Source: Phycisphaerae bacterium (GTDB lineage: Bacteria > Planctomycetota > Phycisphaerae > Phycisphaerales > UBA1924). Taken from it: a stretch of 64,000 nucleotides of DNA. Both the position numbers and the translations under genes were made by a program. The stretch spans positions 153,716 through 217,715 of the forward strand of contig VGXM01000001.1 of the NCBI GenBank assembly GCA_016873295.1. The letters run 5' to 3'. Of this stretch, positions 61,639 through 64,000 are shown one piece after another. The first letter of the stretch is position 1. Each line of letters begins with the position of its first letter. The notes beneath the pieces were generated by a model. The model made no database searches and was not told where the DNA came from. It saw nothing but the letters and a program-made list of their open reading frames with translations.

Positions 61639-64000
61639 TCACGGCGCCTGGGCGGCGTCCGATCCCTCGTCGTCGAACGCGTCGCCTTCGGACCCCGCGG
61701 CCGCGACGTCGCAGGTCGCGGGCTGGCCCCGGAACAGCTCGGCCTGCTGGGCCTCCTCCGCCGAGCGTACTTGCCGCGGATACTCGATCCCCCTGGCCCT
61801 GGCCTCCTCGGCGGCCAGTTCCTTCATCGCGCCCCAGTCCTCGGGCGAGATGACGACGTCGCGGGCCACCGAGCCCTTGTGCTCGCCCAGGATGCCGGCG
61901 ATGCCCATGAGGTCGACCAGTCGCGAGGCCCGCGTGTAGCCGATCGCCAGGCGCCGCTGCAGCAGCGACACCGAGCCGCGGCGTGTCTCGAGCACCAGCT
62001 CGACGGCCCGTTCGAAGAGCGGGTCCTCCTGGGCCGCCGCGAGCGCCGCCCCGGAGTTGTTGGCGCTGTCGGCCATCGGGGCCGCGTCCTCGCCCGGCTT
62101 GCGGAGCGTGAGCAGCGTGCGGTCGAAGGCCGGCCCCCCGCTGTGCCTGTCGCGGAGGAAGCGGACGACGCGCCGGATCTCGCTGTCGTCCACAAGCGTG
62201 CCCTGGGCCCGGCTGAGCTTGTGCGAGCTGGGCGACAGGAAGAGCATGTCGCCCTGCCCCAGCAGCAGCTCGCCCCCCTTCTGGTCCATGACGATGCGGC
62301 TGTCGATGCCGCTGTTCACCTTGAAGCAGACGCGGCAGGGCATGTTGCCCTTGATCAGCCCCGTCACCACGTTGGCCTGCGGGCGCTGGGTGGCCAGGAT
62401 CAGGTGGATGCCCACCGCCCGGGCCTTCTGCGCGATGCGGATGATCGAGCCCTCCACCTCCTTGTTGGTCATCATCAGGTCCGCCAGCTCGTCGATGATG
62501 AAGACCATGTAGGGCAGCTTCTTGGGGACGCGGTCCTCCTCCTCGGGCGTGCTGGGGCGCAGGCGCTCCTTGAGCTCGTCCCACCCCAGCTCGTTGTACG
62601 CCGCGATGTCGCGGCAGCCGGCCTCGGCCAGCAGCTCGTACCGCTCGTCCATCTTCCCGCAGGCCCACTCCAGGATCGCCGCCGCCTTGCCCATCTCCGT
62701 CACCACCGGGCACATCAGGTGCGGGATGTCCTTGAACTGGCCCATCTCGACCATCTTGGGGTCGACGAGCACCATGCGCAGCTCGGTGGGCTTCTTGGTG
62801 TACAGGAACCCCGTGATGATCGTGTTCATGCACACGCTCTTGCCCGAGCCGGTCGTGCCCGCGATGAGCATGTGCGGCATGCGCGTCAGGTCGGCGATCA
62901 GGGGCTCGCCCGCCGCGTCCTTGCCCAGGAACGTCGGCAGCTTCATCGTCGCGTACCGCTCCGGGTTGCTCATCAGCTCCTTGAGGCGCACCTTCTCCTT
63001 GTGGGCGTTGGGGACCTCGATGCCGACGGTGTCGCGACCGGCCTGGTTGGGCACGACGCGGATGTTGATCGCGCGCAGGGCCCGGGCGATGTCGCTCTCC
63101 ACCGCGTTGATCGCCGCCACCTTCGTGCCGGGCGCCAGGCGCAGGTCGTACAGCGTCACCACCGGGCCGGCCTCGATGCCGACGACCTCGCCGTCGATCC
63201 GGTACTGCTGCAGCGCCGCCTCCAGGGCGGTCGCCTGTTCGCGGACGAACTCCTCCAGCTTCTCGCCGAAGTTCTCCTCCGGGTTCTCCAGCAGATCCAG
63301 CGCCGGGAACTGGTAGGTCGACTCGTCGATCCCCGAGGCCCGCTGCAGGGCCGCCAGGTCCGCGTCCGTCGCCACCGGCATGTTCTTCTGCCCGAACACG
63401 ATCGGCAGCCTGGCGATCTTCTCGCGCAACTGATCCGCATCGAACACCTGCGGCGCCCCGGGCAGGTCGTCCTCGTCCTCCTCCGAGCGAGGCGTGGCGT
63501 CCCCGCCGCGCGACTCCGGGAGCGCCACCTTCCTCCCCCTCGGCAGCCGCACGACCTCCTCCTCTTCCTCCTCGTCCTCGTCCACGACCAGGCGGGCCTC
63601 CTCGATCTCCTCGTCGTCGCCGATCTCCGCGACCGCCCGCTCGACGACCTGCGCCGGCTCGACCGCCGCGGGCGCCGCGTGGGGCGGGTCGACCTCGACC
63701 GGTCCGCTCCGCCGCAGCGAGGCGAGCAGGCGCGAGAGCGCGCCGCCGGAGGCCTTGGCGGTGCCGGTCGCGGCGGTCCCCGCGGCGTGCCCGACCTTGT
63801 GGACGACGGGCGCCGCGGCCTTGCCCGCCGCGCTCCCCGCCGCCACCGCCGCCGGCACACCCGTCCGCCACATCCAGCCCAGGGCCCACAGCAGCCAGTC
63901 GTCCATCGCCGCCAGGGCCCCCACGCCCAGCAACCCGATCAGCCACAGCCCGGTCCCCACCGGCCCGAAGCGTGCCGTCAGTTCCGTGACCACGAACGTG
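61639..64000 (-). CDS. ftsK: DNA translocase FtsK/SpoIIIE, 5' end beyond the window
   Basis: Hexameric DNA pump at the division site. The frame stays open to the right edge, and the first visible residues (TFVVTELTARFGPVGTGLWL, IGLLGVGALAAMDDWLLWAL) form the last part of the 4-TM domain, so the start lies off-window. An acidic linker follows (LVVDEDEEEEEEVVRLPRGR). The motor shows FGQKNMPVATDADLAALQRA (alpha), GPVVTLYDLRLAPGTKVA, MLIAGTTGSGKSVCMNTIIT (Walker A), MVFIIDELADLMMTNKEVEG (Walker B) and HLILATQRPQANVVTGLIKG. The gamma DNA-reading domain is present: FERAVELVLETRRGSVSLLQ, GYTRASRLVDLMGIAGILGE. The last 30 residues are an unusual acidic tail after the gamma domain. Confidence 0.95.
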   Translation of the reverse strand, partial: TFVVTELTARFGPVGTGLWLIGLLGVGALAAMDDWLLWALGWMWRTGVPAAVAAGSAAGKAAAPVVHKVGHAAGTAATGTAKASGGALSRLLASLRRSGPVEVDPPHAAPAAVEPAQVVERAVAEIGDDEEIEEARLVVDEDEEEEEEVVRLPRGRKVALPESRGGDATPRSEEDEDDLPGAPQVFDADQLREKIARLPIVFGQKNMPVATDADLAALQRASGIDESTYQFPALDLLENPEENFGEKLEEFVREQATALEAALQQYRIDGEVVGIEAGPVVTLYDLRLAPGTKVAAINAVESDIARALRAINIRVVPNQAGRDTVGIEVPNAHKEKVRLKELMSNPERYATMKLPTFLGKDAAGEPLIADLTRMPHMLIAGTTGSGKSVCMNTIITGFLYTKKPTELRMVLVDPKMVEMGQFKDIPHLMCPVVTEMGKAAAILEWACGKMDERYELLAEAGCRDIAAYNELGWDELKERLRPSTPEEEDRVPKKLPYMVFIIDELADLMMTNKEVEGSIIRIAQKARAVGIHLILATQRPQANVVTGLIKGNMPCRVCFKVNSGIDSRIVMDQKGGELLLGQGDMLFLSPSSHKLSRAQGTLVDDSEIRRVVRFLRDRHSGGPAFDRTLLTLRKPGEDAAPMADSANNSGAALAAAQEDPLFERAVELVLETRRGSVSLLQRRLAIGYTRASRLVDLMGIAGILGEHKGSVARDVVISPEDWGAMKELAAEEARARGIEYPRQVRSAEEAQQAELFRGQPATCDVAAAGSEGDAFDDEGSDAAQAP

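Overview
The window is very GC-rich DNA (most 60-base lines are two-thirds or more G+C). Its gene content points to a planctomycete of the Phycisphaerae/Phycisphaerales type. Supporting signs are a Gram-negative envelope toolkit (lipid A-type acyltransferase, MurA, an outer-membrane barrel remnant), menaquinone made through futalosine (MqnA), and an ECF sigma/anti-sigma pair. Large secreted proteins end in a dockerin-like calcium-loop tail with repeated DFNDLLxFLN, and small proteins carry the CxHCGYDxRGL zinc-ribbon signature. The assignment is inferred from these families; no 16S gene is present. No rRNA, tRNA or CRISPR array was seen.

Layout. 1-7 kb: CoxG-like protein (cut by the edge), metK, purM, a small secreted protein, an LpxL/HtrB-like acyltransferase, a membrane coiled-coil protein with a BRCT-like C-terminus, apaG. 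7-17 kb: purB (with an internal low-GC block), ECF sigma factor and its likely membrane anti-sigma partner, leuS, an M32 carboxypeptidase, murA. 17-25 kb: fibro-slime secreted protein, a Sua5/LMW-phosphatase fusion overlapping rpiB, an HscA-like Hsp70, a pheT without its OB domain, ilvE with a lysine-rich tail. 25-35 kb is the accessory, repeat-rich stretch. It holds a palindromic element with terminal inverted repeats (one expanded copy near 26 kb, two tandem copies near 34.3 kb) and a DASS transporter. A lipoprotein and a metalloprotease follow, flanked by a broken duplication of the transporter/next-gene junction, then a zinc-ribbon membrane protein and a solitary nuoF. 35-44 kb: a subtilase, then a minus-strand run mqnA - sigma-like multi-HTH protein - moxR - P1B-type metal ATPase - Rrf2 regulator. 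44-54.5 kb: sugar O-acyltransferase, a 5'-truncated outer-membrane barrel gene, a glycosyltransferase, three large secreted proteins (one built of 47-residue repeats), an orphan DNA methyltransferase, a WaaP-like kinase beside a decayed IS1380 transposase. 54.5-64 kb: SpoIIE/RsbU-type phosphatase, DUF192 protein, GluQ-RS-like enzyme, pterin carbinolamine dehydratase, a tail-fibre-like S74 protein, a large exported protein, and ftsK (cut by the edge).

How the parts fit. Housekeeping genes (SAM, purine, aminoacyl-tRNA, cell wall, DNA translocation) alternate with exported proteins of unknown role. Three exported proteins, one protease of each of two unrelated families plus the repeat protein, share a C-terminal module of exactly 54 residues that starts and ends with cysteine. 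This suggests a common sorting or anchoring route. The most unusual DNA is the set of dispersed palindromic elements in intergenic spaces, of at least three kinds. No complete defence or secretion system is visible.
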